DNA from: Primula veris
Lineage: Eukaryota; Streptophyta; Magnoliopsida; Ericales; Primulaceae
NCBI GenBank assembly: GCA_963682055.1
Contig: OY821750.1
Location: 16,432,501-16,496,500, forward strand
Direction: 5' to 3'
DNA length: 64,000 nt
The notes under the pieces are model-generated. The model did no database searches. It had not been told where the DNA came from and saw nothing but the letters and a program-made list of their open reading frames with translations. A program made the translations under genes and the position numbers. The first letter of the stretch is position 1. Each line of letters opens with the position of its first letter. Below, piece by piece: positions 9,404-22,232 of this stretch.

Positions 9404-12400
9404 TAGTAGACGGGTTTAACCGACTTTTTTGGTTGTCGACATTTTATTTATATTTGTATGGTTTAGGGTTTAGGGTTTTGGTTTTAGGGTTTAGGGTTTC
9501 AGGTTTAGGGTTTAGGTAATGGTCTTGAATATGTAGGGAATATTCCTCCTTTTTTTCTTTGATTTATGGCCAATACTAGACGGGTTTAACCGACTTTTTT
9601 GGTTTTTGACATTTTATTTATATTTGTATGGTTTAGGGTTTAGGGTTTTGGTTTTAGGTTTAGGGTTTTAGGTTTAGGGTTTAGGTAATGTTCTTCCATA
9701 TGTAGGGAATATTCCTCATTTTTTTTCTTGGATTTATGGCCAATAGTAGACGGGTTTAACCGACTTTTTTGGATGTCGACATTTTATTTATATTTGTATG
9801 GTTTAGGGTTTAGGGTTTTGGTTTTAGGGTTTAGGGTTTTAGGTTGAGGGTTTAGGTAATGTTCTTGAATATGTAGGGAATATTCCTCATTTTTTTCTTC
9901 TATTTAGGGCCAATAGTAGACGGGTTTAACCGACTTTTTTGGTTTTCGACATTTTATTTATATTTGTATGTTTTAGGGTTTAGGGTTTAGGGTTTTGGTT
10001 TTAGGTCTTAGGGTTTTAGGTTTAGGGTTTAGGTAATGTTCTTCCATATGTAGGGAATATTCCTTTTTTTTTTCTTGGATTTATGGCCAATAGTAGACGG
10101 GTTTAACCGACTTTTTTGGTTGTCGACATTTTATTTATATTTGTATGGTTTAGGGTTTAGGGTTTTGGTTTTAGGGTTTAGGGTTTCAGGTTTAGGGTTT
10201 AGGTAATGGTCTTGAATATGTAGGGAATATTCCTCATTTTTTTCTTTGATTTATGGCCAATACTAGACGGGTTTAACCGACTTTTTTGGTTTTTGACATT
10301 TTATTTATATTTGTATGGTTTAGGGTTTAGGGTTTTGGTTTTAGGGCTTAGGGTTTTAGGTTTAGGGTTTAGGTAATGTTCTTCCATATGTAGGGAATAT
10401 TCCTCATTTTTTTTCTTGGATTTATGGCCAATAGTAGACGGGTTTAACCGACTTTTTTGGTTGTCGACATTTTATTTATATTTGTATGGTTTAGGGTTTA
10501 GGGTTTTGGTTTTAGGGTTTAGGGTTTTAGGTTGAGGGTTTAGGTAATGTTCTTGAATATGTAGGGAATATTCCTCATTTTTTTCTTGGATTTATGGCCA
10601 ATAGTAGACGGGTTTAACCGACGTTTTTGGTTTTTGACATTTTATTTATATTTGTATGGTTTAGGGTTTAGGGTTTTGGTTTTAGGGCTTAGGGTTTTAA
10701 GTTTAGGGTTTAGGTAATGTTCTTCCATATGTAGGGAATATTCCTCATTTTTTTTCTTGGATTTATGACCAATAGTAGACGGGTTTAACCGACTTTTTTG
10801 GTTGTCGACATTTTATTTATATTTGTATAGTTTAGGGTTTAGGGTTTTGGTTTTAGGGTTTAGGGTTTTAGGTTGAGGGTTTAGGTAATATTCTTGAATA
10901 TGTAGGGAATATTCCTCATTTTTTTCTTTGATTTACGGCCAATAGTAGACGGGTTTAACCGACTTTTTTGGTTGTCGACATTTTATTTATATTTGTATGG
11001 TTTAGGGTTTAGGGTTTTGGTTTTAGGGCTTAGGGTTTTACGTTTAGTGTTTAGGTAATGTTCCTCCATATGTAGGGAATATTCCTCATTTTTTTTCTTG
11101 GATTTATGGCCAATAGTAGACGGGTTTAACCGACTTTTTTGGTTGTCGACATTTTATTTATATTTGTATGGTTTAGGGTTTAGGGTTTTGGTTTTAGGGT
11201 TTAGGGTTTTAGGTTTAGGGTTTAGGTAATGTTCTTGAATATGTAGGGAATATTCCTCATTTTTTTCTTGGATTTATGGCCAATAGTAGACGGGTTTAAC
11301 CGACTTTTTTGTTTTCGACATTTTATTTATATTTTTATGGTTTAGGGTTTAGGGTTTTGGTTTTAGGGCTTAGGGTTTTAGATTTAGGGTTTAGGTAAAT
11401 GTTCTTCCATATGTAGGGAATATTCCTCATTTTTTTTCTTGGATTTATGGCCAATAGTAGACGGGTTTAACCGACTTTTTTGGTTGTCGACATTTTATTT
11501 ATATTTGTATGGTTTATGGTTTAGGGTTTTGGTTTTAGGGTTTAGGGTTTCAGGTTGAGGGTTTAGGTAATGTTCTTGAATATGTAGGGAATATTCCTCA
11601 TTTTTTTCTTTGATTTATGGCCAATAGTAGACGGGTTTAACCGACGTTTTTGGTTTTTGACATTTTATTTATATTTGTATGGTTTAGGGTTTAGGGTTTT
11701 GGTTTTAGGGCTTAGGGTTTTACGTTTAGTGTTTAGGTAATGTTCCTCCATATGTAGGGAATATTCCTCATTTTTTTTCTTGGATTTATGGCCAATAGTA
11801 GACGGGTTTAACCGACTTTTTTGGTTGTCGACATTTTATTTATATTTGTATGGTTTAGGGTTTAGGGTTTTGGTTTTAGGGTTTAGGGTTTTAGGTTGAG
11901 GGTTTAGGTAATGTTCTTGAATATGTAGGGAATATTCCTCATTTTTTTCTTCGATTTATGGCCAATAGTAGACGGGTTTAACCGACTTTTTTGGTTTTCG
12001 ACATTTTATTTATATTTGTATGTTTTAGGGTTTAGGGTTTAGGGTTTTGGTTTTAGGTCTTAGGGTTTTAGGTTTAGGGTTTAGGTAATGTTCTTCCATA
12101 TGTAGGGAATATTCCTTTTTTTTTTCTTGGATTTATGGCCAATAGTAGACGGGTTTAACCGACTATTTTGGTTGTCGACATTTTATTTATATTTGTATGG
12201 TTTAGGGTTTAGGGTTTTGGTTTTAGGGTTTAGGGTTTCAGGTTTAGGGTTTAGGTAATGGTCTTGAATATGTAGGGAATATTCCTCATTTTTTTCTTGG
12301 ATTTATGGCCAATAGTAGACGGGTTTAACCGACTTTTTTGTTTTCGACATTTTATTTATATTTTTATGGTTTAGGGTTTAGGGTTTTGGTTTTAGGGCTT

Positions 12401-12483
12401 AGGGTTTTAGGTTTAGGGTTTAGGTAAATGTTCTTCCATATGTAGGGAATATTCCTCATTTTTTTTCTTGGATTTATGGCCAA
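9404..12483 (+). repeat. 3.08-kb segment, first copy of a 7.18-kb-spaced duplication
   Basis: Eighteen monomers: B2, A3, B3', A4, B2, A3, B3, A1, B6, A5, B8, A2, B9, A1c, B3, A4, B2, A2. Private marks shared with 16581-19662 include CCTCCTTTTTT at 9548, the one-base-short TTTTAGGTTTAGGG near 9656, GTATAG at 10829, and A4 copies with TATGTTTTAGGG and AGGTCTTAGGG. Offsets of the marks are 7,177-7,179 bp. Copy-specific changes include CTTCTATTTAGGG near 9900, TTTTAAGTTT near 10700 and GACTATTTTGG near 12163. Confidence 0.85.
10943..11113 (+). repeat. A5 monomer with class B 5' half (possible conversion)
   Basis: The first 40 bp read TTGGTTGTCGAC, the class B form, while the remainder has GCTTAGGG, TTACGTTTAGTG and CCTCCATATG, the A5 form. 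The paralogous copy at 18121 has the expected TTTTTGAC. This is a visible A/B patch within one monomer. Confidence 0.75.
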
Positions 12484-13675
12484 TAGTAGACGGGTTTAAC
12501 CGACTTTTTTGGTTGTCGACATTTTATTTATATTTGTATGGTTTATGGTTTAGGGTTTTGGTTTTAGGGTTTAGGGTTTCAGGTTTAGGGTTTAGGTAAT
12601 GGTCTTGAATATGTAGGGAATATTCCTCATTTTTTTCTTTGATTTATGGCCAAAACTAGACGGGTTTAACCGACTTTTTTGGTTTTTGACTTTTTATTTA
12701 TATTTGTATGGTTTAGGGTTTAGGGTTTTGGTTTTAGGGCTTAGGGTTTTAGGTTTAGGGTTTAGGTAATGTTCTTCCATATGTAGGGAATATTCCTCAT
12801 TTTTTTTCTTGGATTTATGGCCAATAGTAGACGGGTTTAACCGACTTTTTTGGTTGTCGACATTTTATTTATATTTGTATGGTTTAGGGTTTAGGGTTTT
12901 GGTTTTAGGGTTTAGGGTTTTTGGTTGAGGGTTTAGGTAATGTTCTTGAATATGTAGGGAATATTCCTCATTTTTTTCTTTGATTTATGGCCAATAGTAG
13001 ACGGGTTTAACCGACGTTTTTGGTTTTTGACATTTTATTTATATTTGTATGGTTTAGGGTTTAGGGTTTTGGTTTTAGGGCTTAGGGTTTTAGGTTTAGG
13101 GTTTAGGTAATGTTCTTCCATATGTAGGGAATATTCCTCATTTTTTTTCTTGGATTTATGACCAATAGTAGACGGGTTTAACCGACTTTTTTGGTTGTCG
13201 ACATTTTATTTATATTTGTATGGTTTAGGGTATAGGGTTTTGGTTTTAGGGTTTAGGGTTTTAGGTTTAGGGTTTAGGTAATGTTCTTGAATATGTAGGG
13301 AATATTCCTCATTTTTTTCTTGGATTTATGGCCAATAGTAGACGGGTTTAACCGACTTTTTTGTTTTCGACATTTTATTTATAATTTTATGGTTTAGGGT
13401 TTAGGGTTTTGGTTTTAGGGCTTAGGGTTTTAGGTTTAGGGTTTAGGTAATGTTCTTCCATATGTAGGGAATATTCCTCATTTTTTTTCTTGGATTTATG
13501 GCCAATAGTAGACGGGTTTAACCGACTTTTTTGGTTGTCGACATTTTATTTATATTTGTATGGTTTAGGGTTTAGGGTTTTGGTTTTAGGGTTTAGGGTT
13601 TCAGGTTTAGGGTTTAGGTAATGGTCTTGAATATGTAGGGAATATTCCTCATTTTTTTCTTTGATTTATGGCCAA
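12484..13675 (+). repeat. Block joining the 9.4-kb segment to the 1,364-bp pair
   Basis: B9/B2 hybrid (12484; GGTTTATGG with CAGGTTTAGG and GGTCTTG), A3 (12654, after AAACTAG, with GACTTTTTATTT), B3 (12825, GGGTTTTTGG), A1 (12995), B1 (13166), A2 (13336), B2 (13506). The last four repeat 8893-9573. The hybrid B monomer marks a recombination joint. Confidence 0.75.
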
Positions 13676-15039
13676 TACTAGACGGGTTTAACCGACTTTT
13701 TTGGTTTTTGACATTTTATTTATATTTGTATGGTTTAGGGTTTAGGGTTTTGGTTTTAGGGCTTAGGGTTTTAGGTTTAGGGTTTAGGTAATGTTCTTCC
13801 ATATGTAGGGAATATTCCTCATTTTTTTTCTTGGATTTATGGCCAATAGTAGACGGGTTTAACCGACTTTTTTGGTTGTCGACATTTTATTTATATTTGT
13901 ATGGTTTAGGGTTTAGGGTTTTGGTTTTAGGGTTTAGGGTTTTAGGTTGAGGGTTTAGGTAATATTCTTGAATATGTAGGGAATATTCCTCATTTTTTTC
14001 TTTGATTTACGGCCAATAGTAGACGGGTTTAACCGACTTTTTTGGTTTTTGACATTTTATTTATATTTGTATGGTTTAGGGTTTAGGGTTTTGGTTTTAG
14101 GGCTTAGGGTTTTACGTTTAGTGTTTAGGTAATGTTCCTCCATATGTAGGGAATATTCCTCATTTTTTTTCTTGGATTTATGGCCAATAGTAGACGGGTT
14201 TAACCGACTTTTTTGGTTGTCGACATTTTATTTATATTTGTATGGTTTAGGGTTTAGGGTTTTGGTTTTAGGGTTTAGGGTTTTAGGTTTAGGGTTTAGG
14301 TAATGTTCTTGAATATGTAGGGAATATTCCTCATTTTTTTCTTGGATTTATGGCCAATAGTAGACGGGTTTAACCGACTTTTTTGTTTTCGACATTTTAT
14401 TTATATTTTTATGGTTTAGGGTTTAGGGTTTTGGTTTTAGGGCTTAGGGTTTTAGGTTTAGGGTTTAGGTAAATGTTCTTCCATATGTAGGGAATATTCC
14501 TCATTTTTTTTCTTGGATTTATGGCCAATAGTAGACGGGTTTAACCGACTTTTTTGGTTGTCGACATTTTATTTATATTTGTATGGTTTATGGTTTAGGG
14601 TTTTGGTTTTAGGGTTTAGGGTTTCAGGTTGAGGGTTTAGGTAATGTTCTTGAATATGTAGGGAATATTCCTCATTTTTTTCTTTGATTTATGGCCAATA
14701 GTAGACGGGTTTAACCGACGTTTTTGGTTTTTGACATTTTATTTATATTTGTATGGTTTAGGGTTTAGGGTTTTGGTTTTAGGGCTTAGGGTTTTACGTT
14801 TAGTGTTTAGGTAATGTTCCTCCATATGTAGGGAATATTCCTCATTTTTTTTCTTGGATTTATGGCCAATAGTAGACGGGTTTAACCGACTTTTTTGGTT
14901 GTCGACATTTTATTTATATTTGTATGGTTTAGGGTTTAGGGTTTTGGTTTTAGGGTTTAGGGTTTTAGGTTTAGGGTTTAGGTAATGTTCTTGAATATGT
15001 AGGGAATATTCCTCATTTTTTTCTTCGATTTATGGCCAA
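13676..15039 (+). repeat. 1,364-bp eight-monomer HOR (left), copy 1
   Basis: A3, B6, A5, B8, A2, B9, A1c, B10. The unit begins with TACTAGACGGG and is followed directly by the same series at 15040, exactly 1,364 bp on. B6 carries GTAATATTC and TTACGGCC in both copies. Confidence 0.87.
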
Positions 15040-16403
15040 TACTAGACGGGTTTAACCGACTTTTTTGGTTTTTGACATTTTATTTATATTTGTATGGTTT
15101 AGGGTTTAGGGTTTTGGTTTTAGGGCTTAGGGTTTTAGGTTTAGGGTTTAGGTAATGTTCTTCCATATGTAGGGAATATTCCTCATTTTTTTTCTTGGAT
15201 TTATGGCCAATAGTAGACGGGTTTAACCGACTTTTTTGGTTGTCGACATTTTATTTATATTTGTATGGTTTAGGGTTTAGGGTTTTGGTTTTAGGGTTTA
15301 GGGTTTTAGGTTGAGGGTTTAGGTAATATTCTTGAATATGTAGGGAATATTCCTCATTTTTTTCTTTGATTTACGGCCAATAGTAGACGGGTTTAACCGA
15401 CTTTTTTGGTTTTTGACATTTTATTTATATTTGTATGGTTTAGGGTTTAGGGTTTTGGTTTTAGGGCTTAGGGTTTTACGTTTAGTGTTTAGGTAATGTT
15501 CCTCCATATGTAGGGAATATTCCTCATTTTTTTTCTTGGATTTATGGCCAATAGTAGACGGGTTTAACCGACTTTTTTGGTTGTCGACATTTTATTTATA
15601 TTTGTATGGTTTAGGGTTTAGGGTTTTGGTTTTAGGGTTTAGGGTTTTAGGTTTAGGGTTTAGGTAATGTTCTTGAATATGTAGGGAATATTCCTCATTT
15701 TTTTCTTGGATTTATGGCCAATAGTAGACGGGTTTAACCGACTTTTTTGTTTTCGACATTTTATTTATATTTTTATGGTTTAGGGTTTAGGGTTTTGGTT
15801 TTAGGGCTTAGGGTTTTAGGTTTAGGGTTTAGGTAAATGTTCTTCCATATGTAGGGAATATTCCTCATTTTTTTTCTTGGATTTATGGCCAATAGTAGAC
15901 GGGTTTAACCGACTTTTTTGGTTGTCGACATTTTATTTATATTTGTATGGTTTATGGTTTAGGGTTTTGGTTTTAGGGTTTAGGGTTTCAGGTTGAGGGT
16001 TTAGGTAATGTTCTTGAATATGTAGGGAATATTCCTCATTTTTTTCTTTGATTTATGGCCAATAGTAGACGGGTTTAACCGACGTTTTTGGTTTTTGACA
16101 TTTTATTTATATTTGTATGGTTTAGGGTTTAGGGTTTTGGTTTTAGGGCTTAGGGTTTTACGTTTAGTGTTTAGGTAATGTTCCTCCATATGTAGGGAAT
16201 ATTCCTCATTTTTTTTCTTGGATTTATGGCCAATAGTAGACGGGTTTAACCGACTTTTTTGGTTGTCGACATTTTATTTATATTTGTATGGTTTAGGGTT
16301 TAGGGTTTTGGTTTTAGGGTTTAGGGTTTTAGGTTTAGGGTTTAGGTAATGTTCTTGAATATGTAGGGAATATTCCTCATTTTTTTCTTCGATTTATGGC
16401 CAA
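15040..16403 (+). repeat. 1,364-bp eight-monomer HOR (left), copy 2
   Basis: Same order as the preceding unit. The junction is a B10 ending CTTCGATTTATGGCCAA joined to a TAC-start A3, a pair not normally adjacent (B10 usually leads to A4, as it does at 16404). This marks the crossover point. Confidence 0.87.
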
Positions 16404-16580
16404 TAGTAGACGGGTTTAACCGACTTTTTTGGTTTTCGACATTTTATTTATATTTGTATGGTTTAGGGTTTAGGGTTTAGGGTTTTGGTTTTAGGGCTTA
16501 GGGTTTTAGGTTTAGGGTTTAGGTAATGTTCTTCCATATGTAGGGAATATTCCTTTTTTTTTTCTTGGATTTATGGCAAA
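16404..16580 (+). repeat. A4 monomer linking two blocks
   Basis: 177 bp with TTTTCGAC, three TTTAGGG units, a CCTTTTTTTTTC tract without the usual CA, and the ending ATGGCAAA. It is the expected sequel to the B10 monomer before it, and connects the 1,364-bp pair to the second copy of the 3.08-kb segment. Confidence 0.8.
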
Positions 16581-19500
16581 TAGTAGACGGGTTTAACCGA
16601 CTTTTTTGGTTGTCGACATTTTATTTATATTTGTATGGTTTAGGGTTTAGGGTTTTGGTTTTAGGGTTTAGGGTTTCAGGTTTAGGGTTTAGGTAATGGT
16701 CTTGAATATGTAGGGAATATTCCTCCTTTTTTTCTTTGATTTATGGCCAATACTAGACGGGTTTAACCGACTTTTTTGGTTTTTGACATTTTATTTATAT
16801 TTGTATGGTTTAGGGTTTAGGGTTTTGGTTTTAGGTTTAGGGTTTTAGGTTTAGGGTTTAGGTAATGTTCTTCCATATGTAGGGAATATTCCTCATTTTT
16901 TTTCTTGGATTTATGGCCAATAGTAGACGGGTTTAACCGACTTTTTTGGATGTCGACATTTTATTTATATTTGTATGGTTTAGGGTTTAGGGTTTTGGTT
17001 TTAGGGTTTAGGGTTTTAGGTTGAGGGTTTAGGTAATGTTCTTGAATATGTAGGGAATATTCCTCATTTTTTTCTTCGATTTATGGCCAATAGTAGACGG
17101 GTTTAACCGACTTTTTTGGTTTTCGACATTTTATTTATATTTGTATGTTTTAGGGTTTAGGGTTTAGGGTTTTGGTTTTAGGTCTTAGGGTTTTAGGTTT
17201 AGGGTTTAGGTAATGTTCTTCCATATGTAGGGAATATTCCTTTTTTTTTTTCTTGGATTTATGGCCAATAGTAGACGGGTTTAACCGACTTTTTTGGTTG
17301 TCGACATTTTATTTATATTTGTATGGTTTAGGGTTTAGGGTTTTGGTTTTAGGGTTTAGGGTTTCAGGTTTAGGGTTTAGGTAATGGTCTTGAATATGTA
17401 GGGAATATTCCTCATTTTTTTCTTTGATTTATGGCCAATACTAGACGGGTTTAACCGACTTTTTTGGTTTTTGACATTTTATTTATATTTGTATGGTTTA
17501 GGGTTTAGGGTTTTGGTTTTAGGGCTTAGGGTTTTAGGTTTAGGGTTTAGGTAATGTTCTTCCATATGTAGGGAATATTCCTCATTTTTTTTCTTGGATT
17601 TATGGCCAATAGTAGACGGGTTTAACCGACTTTTTTGGTTGTCGACATTTTATTTATATTTGTATGGTTTAGGGTTTAGGGTTTTGGTTTTAGGGTTTAG
17701 GGTTTTAGGTTGAGGGTTTAGGTAATGTTCTTGAATATGTAGGGAATATTCCTCATTTTTTTCTTGGATTTATGGCCAATAGTAGACGGGTTTAACCGAC
17801 GTTTTTGGTTTTTGACATTTTATTTATATTTGTATGGTTTAGGGTTTAGGGTTTTGGTTTTAGGGCTTAGGGTTTTAGGTTTAGGGTTTAGGTAATGTTC
17901 TTCCATATGTAGGGAATATTCCTCATTTTTTTTCTTGGATTTATGACCAATAGTAGACGGGTTTAACCGACTTTTTTGGTTGTCGACATTTTATTTATAT
18001 TTGTATAGTTTAGGGTTTAGGGTTTTGGTTTTAGGGTTTAGGGTTTTAGGTTGAGGGTTTAGGTAATATTCTTGAATATGTAGGGAATATTCCTCATTTT
18101 TTTCTTTGATTTACGGCCAATAGTAGACGGGTTTAACCGACTTTTTTGGTTTTTGACATTTTATTTATATTTGTATGGTTTAGGGTTTAGGGTTTTGGTT
18201 TTAGGGCTTAGGGTTTTACGTTTAGTGTTTAGGTAATGTTCCTCCATATGTAGGGAATATTCCTCATTTTTTTTCTTGGATTTATGGCCAATAGTAGACG
18301 GGTTTAACCGACTTTTTTGGTTGTCGACATTTTATTTATATTTGTATGGTTTAGGGTTTAGGGTTTTGGTTTTAGGGTTTAGGGTTTTAGGTTTAGGGTT
18401 TAGGTAATGTTCTTGAATATGTAGGGAATATTCCTCATTTTTTTCTTGGATTTATGGCCAATAGTAGACGGGTTTAACCGACTTTTTTGTTTTCGACATT
18501 TTATTTATATTTTTATGGTTTAGGGTTTAGGGTTTTGGTTTTAGGGCTTAGGGTTTTAGGTTTAGGGTTTAGGTAAATGTTCTTCCATATGTAGGGAATA
18601 TTCCTCATTTTTTTTCTTGGATTTATGGCCAATAGTAGACGGGTTTAACCGACTTTTTTGGTTGTCGACATTTTATTTATATTTGTATGGTTTATGGTTT
18701 AGGGTTTTGGTTTTAGGGTTTAGGGTTTCAGGTTGAGGGTTTAGGTAATGTTCTTGAATATGTAGGGAATATTCCTCATTTTTTTCTTTGATTTATGGCC
18801 AATAGTAGACGGGTTTAACCGACGTTTTTGGTTTTTGACATTTTATTTATATTTGTATGGTTTAGGGTTTAGGGTTTTGGTTTTAGGGCTTAGGGTTTTA
18901 CGTTTAGTGTTTAGGTAATGTTCCTCCATATGTAGGGAATATTCCTCATTTTTTTTCTTGGATTTATGGCCAATAGTAGACGGGTTTAACCGACTTTTTT
19001 GGTTGTCGACATTTTATTTATATTTGTATGGTTTAGGGTTTAGGGTTTTGGTTTTAGGGTTTAGGGTTTTAGGTTGAGGGTTTAGGTAATGTTCTTGAAT
19101 ATGTAGGGAATATTCCTCATTTTTTTCTTCGATTTATGGCCAATAGTAGACGGGTTTAACCGACTTTTTTGGTTTTCGACATTTTATTTATATTTGTATG
19201 TTTTAGGGTTTAGGGTTTAGGGTTTTGGTTTTAGGTCTTAGGGTTTTAGGTTTAGGGTTTAGGTAATGTTCTTCCATATGTAGGGAATATTCCTTTTTTT
19301 TTTTCTTGGATTTATGGCCAATAGTAGACGGGTTTAACCGACTTTTTTGGTTGTCGACATTTTATTTATATTTGTATGGTTTAGGGTTTAGGGTTTTGGT
19401 TTTAGGGTTTAGGGTTTCAGGTTTAGGGTTTAGGTAATGGTCTTGAATATGTAGGGAATATTCCTCATTTTTTTCTTGGATTTATGGCCAATAGTAGACG

Positions 19501-19662
19501 GGTTTAACCGACTTTTTTGTTTTCGACATTTTATTTATATTTTTATGGTTTAGGGTTTAGGGTTTTGGTTTTAGGGCTTAGGGTTTTAGGTTTAGGGTTT
19601 AGGTAAATGTTCTTCCATATGTAGGGAATATTCCTCATTTTTTTTCTTGGATTTATGGCCAA
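16581..19662 (+). repeat. 3.08-kb segment, second copy
   Basis: Eighteen monomers in the same order as 9404-12483, sharing its private substitutions (CCTCCTTTTTT at 16726, GTATAG at 18007, AGGTCTTAGGG in the A4 copies). Correspondence ends after the A2 at 19492: the next monomer is B9 with CAGGTTGAGG and TTACGGCC here but a B9/B2 hybrid at 12484. Confidence 0.85.
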
Positions 19663-20173
19663 TAGTAGACGGGTTTAACCGACTTTTTTGGTTGTCGACA
19701 TTTTATTTATATTTGTATGGTTTATGGTTTAGGGTTTTGGTTTTAGGGTTTAGGGTTTCAGGTTGAGGGTTTAGGTAATGTTCTTGAATATGTAGGGAAT
19801 ATTCCTCATTTTTTTCTTTGATTTACGGCCAATAGTAGACGGGTTTAACCGACTTTTTTGGTTTTTGACATTTTATTTATATTTGTATGGTTTAGGGTTT
19901 AGGGTTTTGGTTTTAGGGCTTAGGGTTTTACGTTTAGTGTTTAGGTAATGTTCCTCCATATGTAGGGAATATTCCTCATTTTTTTTCTTGGATTTATGGC
20001 CAATAGTAGACGGGTTTAACCGACTTTTTTGGTTGTCGACATTTTATTTATATTTGTATGGTTTAGGGTTTAGGGTTTTGGTTTTAGGGTTTAGGGTTTT
20101 AGGTTTAGGGTTTAGGTAATGTTCTTGAATATGTAGGGAATATTCCTCATTTTTTTCTTGGATTTATGGCCAA
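19663..20173 (+). repeat. Three-monomer joint B9-A5-B8
   Basis: B9 (19663) ends in TTACGGCC, normally a B6 trait, and leads to A5 (19833) and B8 (20004). The B9/B6 hybrid end suggests a crossover joined an A2-B9 context to a B6-A5 context, inserting 682 bp before the 1,030-bp repeats. Confidence 0.72.
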
Positions 20174-21203
20174 TAGTAGACGGGTTTAACCGACTTTTTT
20201 GTTTTCGACATTTTATTTATATTTTTATGGTTTAGGGTTTAGGGTTTTGGTTTTAGGGCTTAGGGTTTTAGGTTTAGGGTTTAGGTAAATGTTCTTCCAT
20301 ATGTAGGGAATATTCCTCATTTTTTTTCTTGGATTTATGGCCAATAGTAGACGGGTTTAACCGACTTTTTTGGTTGTCGACATTTTATTTATATTTGTAT
20401 GGTTTATGGTTTAGGGTTTTGGTTTTAGGGTTTAGGGTTTCAGGTTGAGGGTTTAGGTAATGTTCTTGAATATGTAGGGAATATTCCTCATTTTTTTCTT
20501 TGATTTATGGCCAATAGTAGACGGGTTTAACCGACGTTTTTGGTTTTTGACATTTTATTTATATTTGTATGGTTTAGGGTTTAGGGTTTTGGTTTTAGGG
20601 CTTAGGGTTTTACGTTTAGTGTTTAGGTAATGTTCCTCCATATGTAGGGAATATTCCTCATTTTTTTTCTTGGATTTATGGCCAATAGTAGACGGGTTTA
20701 ACCGACTTTTTTGGTTGTCGACATTTTATTTATATTTGTATGGTTTAGGATTTAGGGTTTTGGTTTTAGGGTTTAGGGTTTTAGGTTGAGGGTTTAGGTA
20801 ATGTTCTTGAATATGTAGGGAATATTCCTCATTTTTTTCTTCGATTTATGGCCAATAGTAGACGGGTTTAACCGACTTTTTTGGTTTTCGACATTTTATT
20901 TATATTTGTATGTTTTAGGGTTTAGGGTTTAGGGTTTTGGTTTTAGGTCTTAGGGTTTTAGGTTTAGGGTTTAGGTAATGTTCTTCCATATGTAGGGAAT
21001 ATTCCTTTTTTTTTTTCTTGGATTTATGGCCAATAGTAGACGGGTTTAACCGACTTTTTTGGTTGTCGACATTTTATTTATATTTGTATGGTTTAGGGTT
21101 TAGGGTTTTGGTTTTAGGGTTTAGGGTTTCAGGTTTAGGGTTTAGGTAATGGTCTTGAATATGTAGGGAATATTCCTCATTTTTTTCTTGGATTTATGGC
21201 CAA
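20174..21203 (+). repeat. 1,030-bp six-monomer HOR, copy 1
   Basis: A2 (20174), B9 (20345), A1c (20515), B3 (20686), A4 (20856), B2 (21034, ending CTTGG to lead into A2). The next unit starts with A2 at 21204. The A4 copy has TATGTTTTAGGG and AGGTCTTAGGG, as in the 3.08-kb segments. Confidence 0.83.
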
Positions 21204-22232
21204 TAGTAGACGGGTTTAACCGACTTTTTTGTTTTCGACATTTTATTTATATTTTTATGGTTTAGGGTTTAGGGTTTTGGTTTTAGGGCTTAGGGTTTTA
21301 GGTTTAGGGTTTAGGTAAATGTTCTTCCATATGTAGGGAATATTCCTCATTTTTTTTCTTGGATTTATGGCCAATAGTAGACGGGTTTAACCGACTTTTT
21401 TGGTTGTCGACATTTTATTTATATTTGTATGGTTTATGGTTTAGGGTTTTGGTTTTAGGGTTTAGGGTTTCAGGTTGAGGGTTTAGGTAATGTTCTTGAA
21501 TATGTAGGGAATATTCCTCATTTTTTTCTTTGATTTATGGCCAATAGTAGACGGGTTTAACCGACGTTTTTGGTTTTTGACATTTTATTTATATTTGTAT
21601 GGTTTAGGGTTTAGGGTTTTGGTTTTAGGGCTTAGGGTTTTACGTTTAGTGTTTAGGTAATGTTCCTCCATATGTAGGGAATATTCCTCATTTTTTTTCT
21701 TGGATTTATGGCCAATAGTAGACGGGTTTAACCGACTTTTTTGGTTGTCGACATTTTATTTATATTTGTATGGTTTAGGGTTTAGGGTTTTGGTTTTAGG
21801 GTTTAGGGTTTTAGGTTTAGGGTTTAGGTAATGTTCTTGAATATGTAGGGAATATTCCTCATTTTTTTCTTCGATTTATGGCCAATAGTAGACGGGTTTA
21901 ACCGACTTTTTTGGTTTTCGACATTTTATTTATATTTGTATGGTTTAGGGTTTAGGGTTTAGGGTTTTGGTTTTAGGGCTTAGGGTTTTAGGTTTAGGGT
22001 TTAGGTAATGTTCTTCCATATGTAGGGAATATTCCTTTTTTTTTTCTTGGATTTATGGCCAATAGTAGACGGGTTTAACCGACTTTTTTGGTTGTCGACA
22101 TTTTATTTATATTTGTATGGTTTAGGGTTTAGGGTTTTGGTTTTAGGGTTTAGGGTTTCAGGTTTAGGGTTTAGGTAATGGTCTTGAATATGTAGGGAAT
22201 ATTCCTCATTTTTTTCTTTGATTTATGGCCAA
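21204..22232 (+). repeat. 1,030-bp six-monomer HOR, copy 2 (1,029 bp)
   Basis: A2, B9, A1c, B10, A4, B2. The fourth monomer is B10 rather than B3 and A4 has the standard GCTTAGGG, so this copy has been joined to the B10-A4-B2-A3 context that continues at 22233. Confidence 0.8.
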
